DNA of 25,742 bases, taken from the NCBI GenBank assembly GCA_001586965.3, contig LUCW03001965.1, forward strand, positions 1 through 25,742, read 5' to 3'. Under the pieces are notes generated by a model, which saw only the letters and a program-made list of their open reading frames with translations, searched no databases and was not told the DNA's origin. Below are positions 1-9,599 of this stretch, piece by piece. This DNA is from Sphaeroforma sirkka. Taxonomy: Eukaryota; Opisthokonta; Ichthyosporea; Ichthyophonida. The position numbers and the translations under genes were made by a program. The stretch's first letter is position 1. Each line of letters begins with the position of its first letter.

Positions 1-80
1 TCAGCGACAAGACTGTAAGTATTCTATACAACAATACCATGGTGGCTATACTATGTCCTAAAAGTAAGCTACACGCTAGT
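1..80 (+). repeat. LTR-tail segment, copy 1
   Basis: This segment matches 14395-14468 closely, with a few short differences in the middle. The second copy directly follows part of a type A LTR, so both are probably the 3' part of a type A-related LTR. The window begins inside this copy, so its left end is not visible. If the reading is right, 1-80 is the end of the 5' LTR of an outer, older element whose 3' LTR is at 14022-14468. Confidence 0.6.
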
Positions 81-237
81 TGCTATACCTGAACCTTGTT
101 AATTTCCTGTTCTTTTGAGCTATTACTATGGCTAAAAGAAATTTTAAAGGCAAGGGAGCCGCCAGCTTCTAAGCCTGCTAAGCCTTTTAATGTTCCTGAG
201 GGTAGCACTGGGGACTTGGTGGTCCGTCTGGTACTGA
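81..237 (+). other. possible leader and gag start of an outer LTR element
   Basis: This lies between the LTR-tail segment and the type B LTR. It contains an ATG near 128 followed by a short lysine-rich reading (MAKRNFKGKG), in the place where an LTR element would have its leader and gag start. The sequence is too short and degraded to assign. Treat it as a fossil remnant at most. Confidence 0.25.
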
Positions 238-410
238 TGTAATAGCCGGGCCTCCACATCAGACTCTTATGTTAATAAACGTACTCTTAAGCAGTACGTA
301 AATTATAAACGTACTATTAAAAGCACGTGTATTAAATGGTTTTTAACGGTTCTATTTACAAGTACCTTTTCCATTTTACAAATCAGATATTTTGGCCCCC
401 GACTCATTAA
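238..410 (+). repeat. LTR type B, copy 1
   Basis: This begins TGTAATAGCC and matches 13297-13468 with about four substitutions and one single-base gap over roughly 172 bases. Copy 2 lies directly after a polypurine tract, which identifies the repeat as an LTR. An ATAAACGTACT motif occurs twice (about 275 and 304), and short inverted arms ACGTAC and GTACGT lie at 279-284 and 294-299. The similarity to copy 2 ends at CATTAA in both copies. I cannot tell whether that is the true LTR end. In a nested model this is the 5' LTR of element 2. Confidence 0.75.
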
Positions 411-550
411 AGGGATTGTGAACAAGATAAAGAGTATATTTGGAGTAGGTCTATTAAGAGACCTAGATAAACACTCAAAATATACATCTGAATACTTCGG
501 TAGCGAGATGGCTCAACCGAACATAGATTTCTAGAGACCTTAATGGTTAC
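411..550. other. unassigned stretch between LTR pieces
   Basis: This is AT-rich sequence between the type B LTR and the inverted type A LTR. A short open stretch of about 40 codons can be read on the plus strand (about 410-535) with no recognised motif. It may be leader or gag remains of an LTR element. Nothing more can be supported. Confidence 0.2.
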
Positions 551-964
551 TGTAAATTTCGATGGAAAATTACTCCGTTTCAAGCTATATTAAACTAAAA
601 TACAATTTAGATGATTTGCCAGATCTTGTGTAAGAATGATGGACTGCCTCTTTTGTTAAGGCCTAATATCCTCGATCACACAGTGGTACCTCTAGCTGTT
701 CTTTATTGAATAATTTTCACTAGAAGTACAGTGTTCATGACCACTTGCCTAATTTGTAAATAGACATAATCGTAAGTCACGTTATCACATTAGCTGATAT
801 AATTAAAGTTCCATCTGAAGAAAAGTTTAAAAAAGAAAAGACTTATTGGATTTTGGAGATTGGCAGCGGGAGGACCAAAATCTATAAGTAGTAGTTCGGA
901 GATTATAAAATTTAGTTTATAATATCCTACATCTACCAATGTCTCAATTAGGTCCAAGTAGATA
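551..964 (-). repeat. LTR type A, inverted partial copy
   Basis: This is the reverse complement of about 6600-7031, the 3' two thirds of the type A LTR. It begins with TGTAAATTTC, the complement of the LTR's terminal TTTACA. Matching blocks include the reverse complements of the CCATCGAA end, the ACTTCTAGTGAAAATTATT region and the CTACTTGGACC region. The copy differs from 6436-7031 at many positions, so it is older than the type B and type C pairs. Its opposite orientation to elements 1 and 2 means it came from a separate insertion or rearrangement. Confidence 0.75.
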
Positions 965-1326
965 ATTCGTGCGACGAAACAAGTAAAACTAGTTTCGACG
1001 ATACCGATAACGAAAACATAAATAAAATCCCTTCGGCGAAATCAGTACTGGGAGGATGATATATAGGCAATGTCTCAGCCTTACAATCCCCAGAGTATTG
1101 CTGATTTCTATGAGGCATACCTAACTTTATTACTAGACTAAAATTCGTATACCTAAAAACTTATTAAAGACTTTTTTAAGATTTTATTACGTTTAGTAGC
1201 TCTAAGATGTTTATACCGCCTTAAGAGACCGATATTTACACATTTAAAGTTAGCAAAGTATTAGCTAATTGAGCTACTTAAGCGTCGTGGTAATTAACTA
1301 CCACATAAAATTTTCTTAAGACAATG
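965..1326 (+). pseudogene. possible gag remains
   Basis: This stretch lies between the inverted LTR and element 1. A hydrophilic, Asp/Asn-rich open reading follows the LTR piece, and a further short coding-looking segment begins near 1070 (MSQPYNPQSIADFYEAY). The second segment faintly resembles the helical capsid part of the element 2 gag around 8400-8500. The likeness is weak and judged by eye. It is probably fossil gag from this Gypsy lineage, but it could be unrelated AT-rich sequence. Confidence 0.3.
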
Positions 1327-1385
1327 TGTAGAAATACGGCCTCCGGTCAGTCTAAAATATCAAGATCAATTGAGATAATACATTG
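1327..1385 (+). repeat. LTR type A, 5' piece of element 1
   Basis: About 59 bases nearly identical to the first bases of the LTRs at 6436 and 14022 (TGTAGAAATACGGCCTCCGG onward). It lies immediately upstream of gag remains. It is the only visible remnant of a 5' LTR in direct orientation for element 1. Confidence 0.7.
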
Positions 1386-1389
1386 GTTG

Positions 1390-1900
1390 GTCGTACCTAT
1401 ACTGGCGAATATTTATTAATTTGTCAGATGATGGAGACTCTGGGAGCTAACCTCTTTAAGAAAGTCAATGATGACATCATCGCCTATGGTGATTTGCGAT
1501 CTATGCCTTGGTCTGTCTTTGAGAAGATAGTACACAAGCATACCAATTCCTCTACTAGAGTACTAAGTACCACGAGCTACACCCAGCCCACTAAGCGAAA
1601 CGCAGTGAGAGACTAATACTGCGCGTAGTACTAAGAAACCTCGCACTACTACTGGAGGGGTACTGGCTCTACTTCTACCGAACCGAAGGTGATAAGAAGG
1701 TGAGAGCGCCTTGCAAGAAGTGTGGTTACAACCTCACAAAACGTAATGGCAAGTGGAATGGTAGACACGACCCTGTTAAGTGTGCACCAGGCAAGCCAGA
1801 TTTTGGACACTATATGAAAGAGTGTGCTACTTGCAAGGGTACTAACGGTTGGCTCAAAGAGGATTGCAAGGACTTACCAGACGTCCAAGTTAAGCACTGA
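1390..1900 (+). pseudogene. gag: element 1 gag remains, capsid end and zinc knuckle
   Basis: The first part reads like the C-terminal end of a capsid domain. It aligns by eye with the end of the element 2 capsid: a leucine-rich helix, then a W..F motif about 20 residues before the end. The second part, about 1700-1900, is cysteine-rich, with CKKCG near 1712, then CAP, CATCKG and a final KEDC spaced over some 50 residues. This suggests a nucleocapsid zinc knuckle for binding RNA, though not the simple CX2CX4HX4C form. Gag packages the element's RNA into virus-like particles in the cytoplasm. The region is fossil. I saw no equivalent cysteine cluster in element 2. Confidence 0.6.
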
Positions 1901-1949
1901 CAGTACCATATGTGCGCACTAGAGCAAGATTATGAGAAAATGTTCAATA

Positions 1950-2340
1950 AAATCTATACCAAAAGGAGATGAACGTATCTATCAAACAGTTTTCGTAAAT
2001 GGAGAAAAAGTTATGGCACTATTTGATCCAGGGGCTGAAGTCTCTGCTATCTCATGCCGAGTAGCCTACGCTACAGATATGGCTGTCCATAACGAAACAA
2101 CTGATTTAATCTTGGGAAATGGCAAAGTTACTACTTGCGAACAAGCCATTGACTATGCACACATAATGCTGTCAGATAGAAGAGAAGTGAAGACTCACCT
2201 AATCGTTACTGACATGTCTCAGAAATACGATTTAATTATAGGTATGACTGATCTTCTCAGTTTAGGTATAACACTCACTGGTCTGCCTAATGGGCTAGAC
2301 CCGAATAAAGATCAGTCAGATGATAATATGTTAAAGATAC
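1950..2340 (+). pseudogene. pol: element 1 aspartic protease domain
   Basis: A retropepsin-like domain. It has a beta-rich lead-in (VFVNGEKVMAL), an active-site loop reading D-P-G near 2025, followed by AEVSAIS, and a downstream YDLIIGMTDLL segment that fits the second retropepsin signature (hydrophobic-hydrophobic-G before a Leu-rich helix). Retropepsins cut the Gag-Pol polyprotein. Element 2 has the same D-P-G loop and the same downstream segment, so the loop form looks like a trait of this lineage. About 60 residues of linker lead on to the reverse transcriptase. Confidence 0.75.
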
Positions 2341-2539
2341 CTAAACCTCCGGAAGGTGAAGCAAAGGATATGATTCCGCACTTCACCGATATAATTATGG
2401 ACTTAATTATACAAAACAGGAAGATTGCAATAACTGACTGGTGTATGTTTAAGTTCTCTAATGGGTACGTTAGACTTGACTTAACAAACGTCGACTTCTC
2501 TAAGTTAAAAGTGTCCTTCACATAACTACGTGAGTTGGA

Positions 2540-3210
2540 GACACAAAGACGTAGTCAAAACCCAAATCGAAGATTGGTTAAAACAGGGTCTAATTGAAAT
2601 CAATTATGATGCAACCCCAGTTAACTTAGCTCTCTTAGCGGTCGATCAATATAAATCTGATGGAACGTTTAGTAAAACAAGAGTAGTACTAGACCTGTCG
2701 CCAATCAACAAACTAATTCCGCAACATAGTTTTCCTTACCTAAGATAAGCGAGATATTACGCAAAATGGAGGTGCGACTATCTTTTCCAAGATAGACTTA
2801 AAAGCTGCATTCCATCAACTACAGATATAATGAGCCTCATAGGAAATACTTTTCCTTTACTTGGCAAGGTAAGAAGTACCAGTTTAAAGGTGCACCTGAA
2901 GGCTTACACATGTTACCTTCTTTCTTCCAACAAGTTATGATGGAACTATTTGCGGACCTGTCGTATAACGTATCAGTCTATTTAGATGATATAGTTATCT
3001 TTACAAAGACAGCACATGAACATGCTAAACTCGTTAAAGAAGTCTTAAAGCGACTTAATCATGCTAAACTTAAGATTAACGAAGACAAGTGTTCTTTTGC
3101 TAAAGATACTATACACTTACTTGGCTACAAAGTATCTGCAGCAGGGGTAGAAATTGATCCTGGCAAGAAACAGTTTCTGTTGGATTTATCAACACCAATT
3201 ACTGGAAAGA
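2540..3210 (+). pseudogene. pol: element 1 reverse transcriptase domain
   Basis: Recognisable RT blocks include VVLDLSPINKLIP (the Gypsy fingers motif before the first catalytic Asp), a KIDL segment near 2790, the KYFSFTW and FKGAP segments of block 4, FFQQVM, and the catalytic YLDD box at about 2979-2990. After it come LLGYKV and a GV.IDP.K segment, typical of the Ty3/Gypsy thumb entry. The enzyme copies element RNA into cDNA, primed by a host tRNA. The same blocks appear in element 2 at 9680-10240. The copy is broken. Confidence 0.85.
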
Positions 3211-3419
3211 TGTGAACTCTGTGTGTGGGTTTGTTAACTTCTTCTCGGATTCGGTACCGCATCTTTCTCATTACTTAAAGCCTTTCAGTCACCTACGGCT
3301 GCACAAAGGACCTTTGGGAAAGCTTTGGACTAAAGAATGTGATGATGCATTTAAACTAGTCAAAAGTAAAGTAATGGACGCACCCATCATGCAGTACCCT
3401 GTGGATGGTGTCCCATTCA

Positions 3420-3780
3420 AGTAGCAACCGACGCTTCAGATCGAGCGGTAGGTGGAGTGCTTTACCAAACGATAAATGGTAAACCGCGCTACATACAATT
3501 CTTTAGCAAGAGTTATAATAAGAGTCAACGGAATTACCCTACCGTTAAACAAGAGCTCCTTGCTATAGTTACTGCGCTAAGACAGTTTAAAGACTACCTT
3601 TATGGAAGTTACTTTACTGTCGCCTGTGATCAAAAGTCTTTAACATACTTAAAAGATATGAACCCTGATTCACAGTTGGTGAGCCGCTGGCATGACATTA
3701 TTGCCAAGTTCGCTTTTAATATAACACACATTCCAGGAATACATAACCATCTTCCTGACATGCTCTCTCGACTTGTGCCC
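3420..3780 (+). pseudogene. pol: element 1 RNase H domain
   Basis: This begins with an ATDASD segment, the first catalytic Asp of retroelement RNase H. It continues through GGVLYQ, IQFFSK, NYPTVKQELLAI (the catalytic Glu) and FTVACDQKSL (a further Asp), and ends with HIPGIHNHLPDMLSR, the typical end of Gypsy RNase H. RNase H removes the RNA strand during cDNA synthesis. It leads straight into an extra domain before the integrase. Confidence 0.85.
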
Positions 3781-3839
3781 GACTACCAGAAAACAGTCAA
3801 AGAGTTATTAGCAACCGATTGGATGCTAAATAAGAAATG

Positions 3840-4430
3840 GTTTAACCTCGCTCAATCACGATGGGGTCCATTTACTGTTGATATGTTCGCCGCAGAACAT
3901 AACAAACAGGTTTCTGAATATAGGTCGTTGACTCATCCTAAAGGTGATGCATTTCAGCTTGACTTATCAAAGCATAATGCGTGGGCTAACCCACCTTGTC
4001 AACTTATCGCACAGTTGTTAAATTATGTTAATATTACTAAATCTACCATTACGCTGTGTTGTCCCTTACGTAACTCCGACCCATGGATACGTGATTTAAT
4101 TTTTTTTCTGAATATAGGTCGTTGACTCATCCTAAAGGTGATGCATTTCAGCTTGACTTATCAAAGCATAATGCGTGGGCTAACCCACCTTGTCAACTTA
4201 TCGCACAGTTGTTAAATTATGTTAATATTACTAAATCTACCATTACGCTGTGTTGTCCCTTACGTAACTCCGGCCCATGGATACGTGATTTAATTAATAT
4301 GATTCAAGACGAACCTATTTATGTCGACCGTGAAACCGACACGTTCTTGTATCAGGGATCCTATTCTATTAAGAAGACGCCCTGGAAACACACCATTGTT
4401 TGTCGCATCGGTCCTGCAGGTACCACTAAG
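3840..4430 (+). pseudogene. pol: element 1 methyltransferase-like domain between RNase H and integrase
   Basis: Ordinary Gypsy pol runs from RNase H to integrase through a short tether. Here a domain of over 100 residues intervenes. Its signals are GPFTVDMFAAEHN (a VD-F-A start with Asn/His) and AWANPP, an NPP motif followed by a helix, a beta strand (TITLCCPL) and WKHTIVCR. The same block order occurs in elements 2 and 3. An NPP motif after an aromatic-rich strand recalls the DPPY-type motif of DNA adenine methylases, and a Dam-like domain is known from DIRS-type retroelements. The match is by motif only and activity is not implied. Confidence 0.6.
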
Positions 4431-4849
4431 TGGAAACCCTCAACCGAATTCTTAGCTAAACTAGAGGAGTCTAAAGAGTTTGAACAAAAGCTCAAGACTC
4501 GTACAACACATGCACCCAACAAGATTGCAGTCGAGGTAATGCCGATTGAAACGGCATTAGATCGTAAAAAACATGGAACTAGCTAAGGCCATGGATCAAA
4601 GACTCAAAACTCTAAGAGAACCTGAAGCTCGCACTCAACTACTTAAAGCGCTGCTTAAGAACAGCCAGGAGTTGCGAAACAACTGAAGAAGATACTTCAA
4701 CAATCCAGTGTTGTCAATTATGTATCTCAGGACTCTACCCCTCCTGATACTGAGGTTGCCCTTTCCAACAGGACTATGGTTCATCCAGCCAGCGTTACGC
4801 AGAATCTGACTGACTTAGAGGAGCTCGAAAGTAGAGTTTAAAATTATAC

Positions 4850-5870
4850 ATAATTTAACGCATCGAGCATATGAGCATACTTATAAAATGGCTATTCGTG
4901 CAGGGCTTGATCACCCGGCGCTGAAAGAAACCATACGTGAAGTATACCGACGCTGTACTGATTGTGAAAAGAACCAGATCAAGCGATACGGTTGGGCACC
5001 CCTAAAAAGTGTGACAGAAGACCAACCGATGCGCCGAGTCATAGTCGATTTGGTTAAACTCCGCGATCCAAGCATACTGGCGATGTATATATCTGTCATT
5101 TCTTATGTGTGGCTTCGGGCTATAACTTGCTTTATGCAATACCGAACAAACGTCCACAAACAGTGGCAGAATTATGCTATCACGTCTTTAATGACTTCGG
5201 TTTCCCCGAGTACTATGTTCTGATAACGGTAGTGAGTTTTGTACCGACGTAATGGAGGCACTTATACTCGTATCAGGCATGACCCATAGGCGTGGTGTTC
5301 CTTACAAACCTCAAACGCAGGGTGCAAATGAGACACGTCATAGAGAACTTAAGAAACTCTTGCGTACCGCACTAGACGACGTTGAGGATATGTGGCCTTA
5401 TCATTTGAAATGGGTTCAGACTCAAATGAATAACTGCATGAATCCTCAAACTGGAACACTCCGTTTCACTATTTCTTTGGCCGCTATAGTGAATTACAAG
5501 CAACGTTTGATAAAACTGCGCCCGAGAAACACGCTACCCCGTGGCTACAAAGATCGAGCATATGCAGAACGTTGTTTACCCCTGTTTACTCGAGCACAAG
5601 AATCGCGTCCTACTTAAAGCGTATGACCGATGGAATAACACTAAGAACATTGTTCAGTTCAAAGTCGGCGATTACGTTAACATTATAAATCGAAACGCCA
5701 ACGTTACCGAACTCTCTTCTAAGACGATAGGACCTTTTGTTATTTCCTACCATGATGAGAAGAGTGATACTTACGAAGTGAATAACATTGATGGTACTAG
5801 CGCAACCAATCTAGGCACTCACCGTATCCCTACCTCCGAACTCTCATTCGCTCGCTCATTTTGATTCTGA
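4850..5870 (+). pseudogene. pol: element 1 integrase domain
   Basis: The zinc-binding N-terminal segment is visible as CTDC near 4960, with upstream His residues. It is followed by IKRYGWAPLKSV. The catalytic core shows a first Asp region (RRVIVDLV, about 5035), a DNGSEF-like second Asp region near 5225, and PYKPQTQGANETRHR with the catalytic Glu near 5330. The core continues to about 5480. The C-terminal part has VGDYVNI and IGPFVISY, the GPY/F-type module of Gypsy integrases, at about 5650-5865. Integrase inserts the cDNA into host chromosomes in the nucleus. The copy is broken. Confidence 0.8.
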
Positions 5871-5879
5871 TATACCAGT

Positions 5880-6300
5880 TATGGAGTCACAAGTCAAAGA
5901 TATAATTGATAAAACATCCGAAGACGGTTACACTTACTACAAGACCCGTTTCATGGATGGGACAGTAGCAGCTAACCTCCGATGCATTTCGTGAATCTCG
6001 CGACTTTCTTCGTATCTTTAATAAGAAATGGAATAAGCGTTTACATAAGAACACACGAGATAAACGAAAAGGGTTTCCTCAGGTGACTACAAACACTGAC
6101 GGATCTGAAATTCCCTATTTGCCACCTACTTCCTACGTGACTAAACTTTCTGATCTGCTTACCAACAGTGCAGAAAATTGTTCAAATCTTACTAATGAAG
6201 AACAGCCTTTGGCTAATACCTTACCAAATAATAAACGTAAGGCGCCTACATCGGAAATGGTTACTGGACCAAATACTAAACGACATAGAGTACAACATGA
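5880..6300 (+). pseudogene. pol: element 1 pol C-terminal tail, chromodomain-like
   Basis: After the GPY/F module a segment reads VKDIIDKTSEDGYTYYKTRFMDG, and later FNKKWNKR. Element 2 has the same layout with KGGYTYYRTRFIDG and FNRKW. Position and spacing match the clear chromodomain of element 3, where YLVRWRDG occupies the same place. The usual aromatic cage is not evident, so this is only a diverged chromodomain-like fold. It is followed by a basic, Pro/Thr-rich end with a KRKAP cluster that could act as a nuclear signal. Confidence 0.45.
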
Positions 6301-6307
6301 GTCTTGA

Positions 6308-6424
6308 ACTCGTACATATAGGCACATACTTACTCGATAAGTCATGACCGAAACCGTTTTTTACTTTGGTTTTCGCTTTACCAACTAGATCGTATCTTAA
6401 CGTACGTTCGTAGTTCTAAAAGCT
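6308..6424 (+). other. element 1 3' untranslated stretch
   Basis: Non-coding sequence between the pol tail and the polypurine tract. It includes the palindrome AACGTACGTT at about 6399-6408, which shares its core with the ACGTAC arms inside LTR type B. No other signal was seen. Confidence 0.4.
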
Positions 6425-6435
6425 ACTGGGGGCTA
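6425..6435 (+). promoter_or_regulatory. polypurine tract of element 1
   Basis: ACTGGGGGCTA directly before the TGTAG start of the 3' LTR. In LTR elements such a tract survives RNase H and primes plus-strand cDNA. The equivalent site of element 2 (13284-13294) has a similar G-run, which supports the sister relationship. Confidence 0.65.
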
Positions 6436-7031
6436 TGTAGAAATACGGCCTCCGGTCAGTCTAAAATATCAAGATCAATTGAGATAATACAATGGTTTTT
6501 TATTTGTATTTTAAATAATTTAGTACAAGCTCTTTTTCCAATATTTCCAAAGTGTTCTAAATTCACTTTGATGGCTCCAATAGCCTGAGTATTTGGTATG
6601 ACTCATCTACTTGGACCTATTTGAGACATTAGTAGATGTAGGATATTATAAAACTAAATTTTATAATCTCGAACTACTACTTATAGATTTTGGTCCTCCG
6701 CCAATCTCCAAAATCAATAAGTCTTTTTTTCTTTTTTTAACTTTTCTTCAGATGGAACTTTATTTATATCAGCTAATGTATTAACGTGACTTACGTTATT
6801 ATGTCTATTTACAAATTAGGCAAGTGGTCATGAACACTTAGTACTTCTAGTGAAAATTATTCAATAAAAAAACAGCTAGAGGTACGCCCTGTGTGATCGA
6901 GGATATTTAGGCTCTTAACAAGAGGCAGTCCCGATCATTCTTACACAAGCTACCACTGCTAAATCTAACTGACTAAATTGTATTTTAGTTTAATATAGTT
7001 TGAAACCTAGTAATTTCCATCGAAGTTTACA
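6436..7031 (+). repeat. LTR type A, full copy (3' LTR of element 1)
   Basis: About 596 bases, starting TGTAGAAATACGG and ending TTTACA, so it has the TG...CA ends of an LTR. The start is fixed by the polypurine tract and by matches at 1327 and 14022. The end is fixed by the inverted copy at 551. The LTR is AT-rich, with poly-T runs near 6725 and an AATAAAA polyadenylation-like signal near 6863. Other copies are 1327-1385, 551-964 (inverted) and 14022-14363. Confidence 0.8.
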
Positions 7032-7131
7032 ACAATAACTATTCGTTAAGTGAATAGCAGAAGTCGTACTGGATAAGTATGACTAAGAAGGACTCTACGC
7101 TAACAAAGAAGCGTAAAGCGGATAAAAGAAG
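7032..7131 (+). other. leader before element 2 gag
   Basis: A hundred bases between the type A LTR and the gag ATG of element 2. It shows no clear primer-binding site of the TGG type. An earlier ATG near 7079 opens a short lysine-rich reading in another frame. If element 1 is nested inside element 2, this is the downstream half of the element 2 leader. Confidence 0.4.
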
Positions 7132-8983
7132 ATGGACAGAGAATCTGCCGAAGACGCAGTCAACTCCATTGTCGCTAAACACGACAATACACTGGATACC
7201 GGTGAGACTACTCCATTAAAAGAGAAGTCAGCCGAGAAGAGGGCTAGAGGACCCACTCTCTCCTCAAGTTCAAAGCTCGCGAAACCGCGAAGCGAAAATA
7301 GGAGTGGGTTTAAGACCACTCCATCTACTATCCCTGGGGAGATTAATCCAAAGGGTAAAGAACCAATTACGGAAGTCAATTATGACGACCTCGAGGAGAT
7401 TAATTCAAAGGGTAAAGAGCCAACTACAGAAGTCAATTACGACGACCCCGGCGGCGATGAAGTCCAACCCGATAAGGGGCCGACGGAAGACGAACCACAG
7501 ACTAGCGTATCTACCCACATCAGTAAGTTGCTCGATGAAAATGCTGAACTTAAGAATCAGTTAGCTGCCCTAGAGAAACAACTCGCACTAGAGAAGTTAT
7601 CTATCGCACACGTAGATCGAATGTACGGAACTGGCGAGAAAGCTAAACGCCTACGTGAATATGTCTTTTACGACACCATTGCAGCTGTAAAAGAGCAATC
7701 AAAACATCGCTTAGAGAAGACCAATGAGGAGTACCACGATTTAAGTACTAAGCCGGCCGAAATAAGCTCGGAGAATGTTCCCTGGGAAAGTCTACTTCCA
7801 CGGGACCAGGCACTATTTACTCCAATACCATCACCGGGACATGAGTCTCCCGTTTTGGAGGGTATTATAGACCCAACCGCTGGGAAGAATACACCTCCCC
7901 CCTTACCTAATTGGGAGAAGGCACATTGCACCCAGCCAAAGTCGACGTGCGAGACTATCGTAACGGATGATCCTAAGATCTTCATTCCAACACCACGTCT
8001 CAGTAACGAGCGTCGTGAAGTGTCGACCATGGACTTTAATATCCACCGAAAGGGAACTAAAGCTACCCGCATACATGCGAGTGACGTGGAGTACCCATGA
8101 AAGGACCGCAATGTATTAAACCAACCCGCCGAAGACTTTCAGTCCACAGAGGTAGATATGCTGAATGCAGAAGTGAACGAACTCACAGTTAAGATGGAGC
8201 TCGCTCATGACCTGCAAGATCGCCCAGAAATTGATTATTATGCGAAAATAATCAACATCAAGCAGAAGCGAATCGACCAGTTGCTGCAAGCACAACGCGG
8301 GCAGGACCAACGCGATCACCAGAAGTAAAAAGGGCATGATCAGTCGACTTAAGTCGAACTGGGACTCAAGTACCCAGAAGCCCGAATTCATCAATAATCA
8401 TGACCTCGAGACTCTGACTCACTCGTTACACGCGTTTACAGTGATGCTGGAGACAAATGATATTGTCTCACCGCAATGGATATCTGCGTTTATGCAGACA
8501 TTTAATCCAGAAGGAACCAATTATCGGATCCTTCAGAAGCATCTCAAAGCGATCGATGAGTGTCGTAACTGGCCAGAAGTATGTTGGCTAGTGACATCCT
8601 TATTAAGCAAGGATATGCGCAGTCCAGGACTATGTTCAATTCTGGCACCACCAACAGCGAATACTAGCATCTTGAGCTATATTCTGAAACTCGATGCGGA
8701 CCTTGTCAGACCTAATATTAAGAGGGATGACAAGCCACGCTGGTATGAGTTGTTGGCAATGCATGTATTCTGTATGAACATAGGCAGTAATGATCGAGAG
8801 CGCCTCTACCTCGAGCTACGGCGCAAGTATGCGAACGAAACGAGAAATAAAGGACATGAGAAGAAGTTTCACCTGACTCGACTGCGCTGGAATCAGTTCT
8901 ATGAAACTGTTTCCGACACTTATCCCTCTGATCGAGTAACCTCGAGGGAGAAGGTGGTTCAACCAGATATCAAACTGGAATGA
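7132..8983 (+). pseudogene. gag: element 2 gag region
   Basis: The first third encodes a hydrophilic, charged protein with an ATG start at 7132. It has a Lys/Arg cluster (KEKSAEKRARG, residues 30-40), a tandem repeat of about 19 residues (EIN.KGKEP.TEVNYDD, residues 70-88 and 89-105), and a leucine-rich coiled-coil segment (residues about 130-156, with LLDENAELKNQL). The last third (about 8340-8983) is helical, with Trp/Leu-rich blocks typical of a Gypsy capsid, including WYELLAMHVFCMN and LRWNQFYETV. No nucleocapsid cysteine cluster was seen. Capsid assembly around element RNA is the expected role. The assignment rests on position and composition, plus likeness to element 1. Confidence 0.65.
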
Positions 8984-9039
8984 AGGTACTACCGGGTTCA
9001 ATCCATACAAAGACAATACAACGACTCTTTAGACGAGCG

Positions 9040-9400
9040 TGTAATAATCTCTGTATATTGCAACGGAAATAAAGTCCTTGCGTTGATTGATCCTGGTTCA
9101 GAAATTTCATGTATATCCGATCGCTTTGCATTGATGAAAGATATCGAACGTAGAACACAAAGTACTCACCTTATACTAGCGGATGAGAAGACTTCCAAGT
9201 GCGATACGATGCCTCCCGATGTTAAAATCTCATTAGCCGACCATCGCCACATTACAACCCAAGCTGTGATAGTAAAGATGTCACAGGAGTACGACATTAT
9301 CGTCGGAATGAGTGATTTACTTACATTAGGTATAACCGTAACTGGTTTACCGAACAATGTAGATCCATTAAAGGATCAATCAGACGATAATTGTCTGAAA
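9040..9400 (+). pseudogene. pol: element 2 aspartic protease domain
   Basis: A retropepsin-like fold with ISVYCNGNKVLALI leading into an active-site D-P-G near 9089, then SEISCISDRF. The downstream YDIIVGMSDLLTLGITVTGLP segment is almost the same as in element 1. It processes Gag-Pol in living relatives. It follows closely after the capsid region. Confidence 0.75.
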
Positions 9401-9599
9401 CCATATATACCACCATCCGACACAGTCAAGGAATTAATATCTGACTTTGCGGAAAAGATCATTGATCTAATCTTAGTAAATAAGAAGATCAAGATCACTG
9501 ACTGGGCTAAGTTCCGTTTCAACGACAGATATGTTAGTTTAGATTTAACCAAGGTAGACTTTACTCAGCTGAAGTGTCCATCAAGAAACTATGTATCTT

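Larger units (their letters stand above)
1327..7031 (+). mobile_element. element 1: Ty3/Gypsy LTR retrotransposon fossil
   Basis: A plus-strand Gypsy element. Visible parts, in order, are a short 5' LTR piece, gag remains with a zinc-knuckle segment, protease, reverse transcriptase with YLDD, RNase H, a methyltransferase-like NPP domain, integrase, a chromodomain-like tail, a polypurine tract and a full 3' LTR. The order PR-RT-RH-IN is diagnostic of Ty3/Gypsy. The protein pieces resemble element 2 much more than element 3. The element is clearly dead, with around ten breaks and a 5' part that is largely gone. ACAAT occurs at 1321-1325 and 7032-7036, close to both ends. It could be a 5-bp target duplication, but one extra base separates it from the left LTR start. 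Confidence 0.85.

Noticed and set aside
7668-8111. Minus-strand open frame of 147 codons
   Set aside because: It is antisense to the element 2 gag region, with low-complexity Ser/Val/Gly-rich content and no recognisable family.
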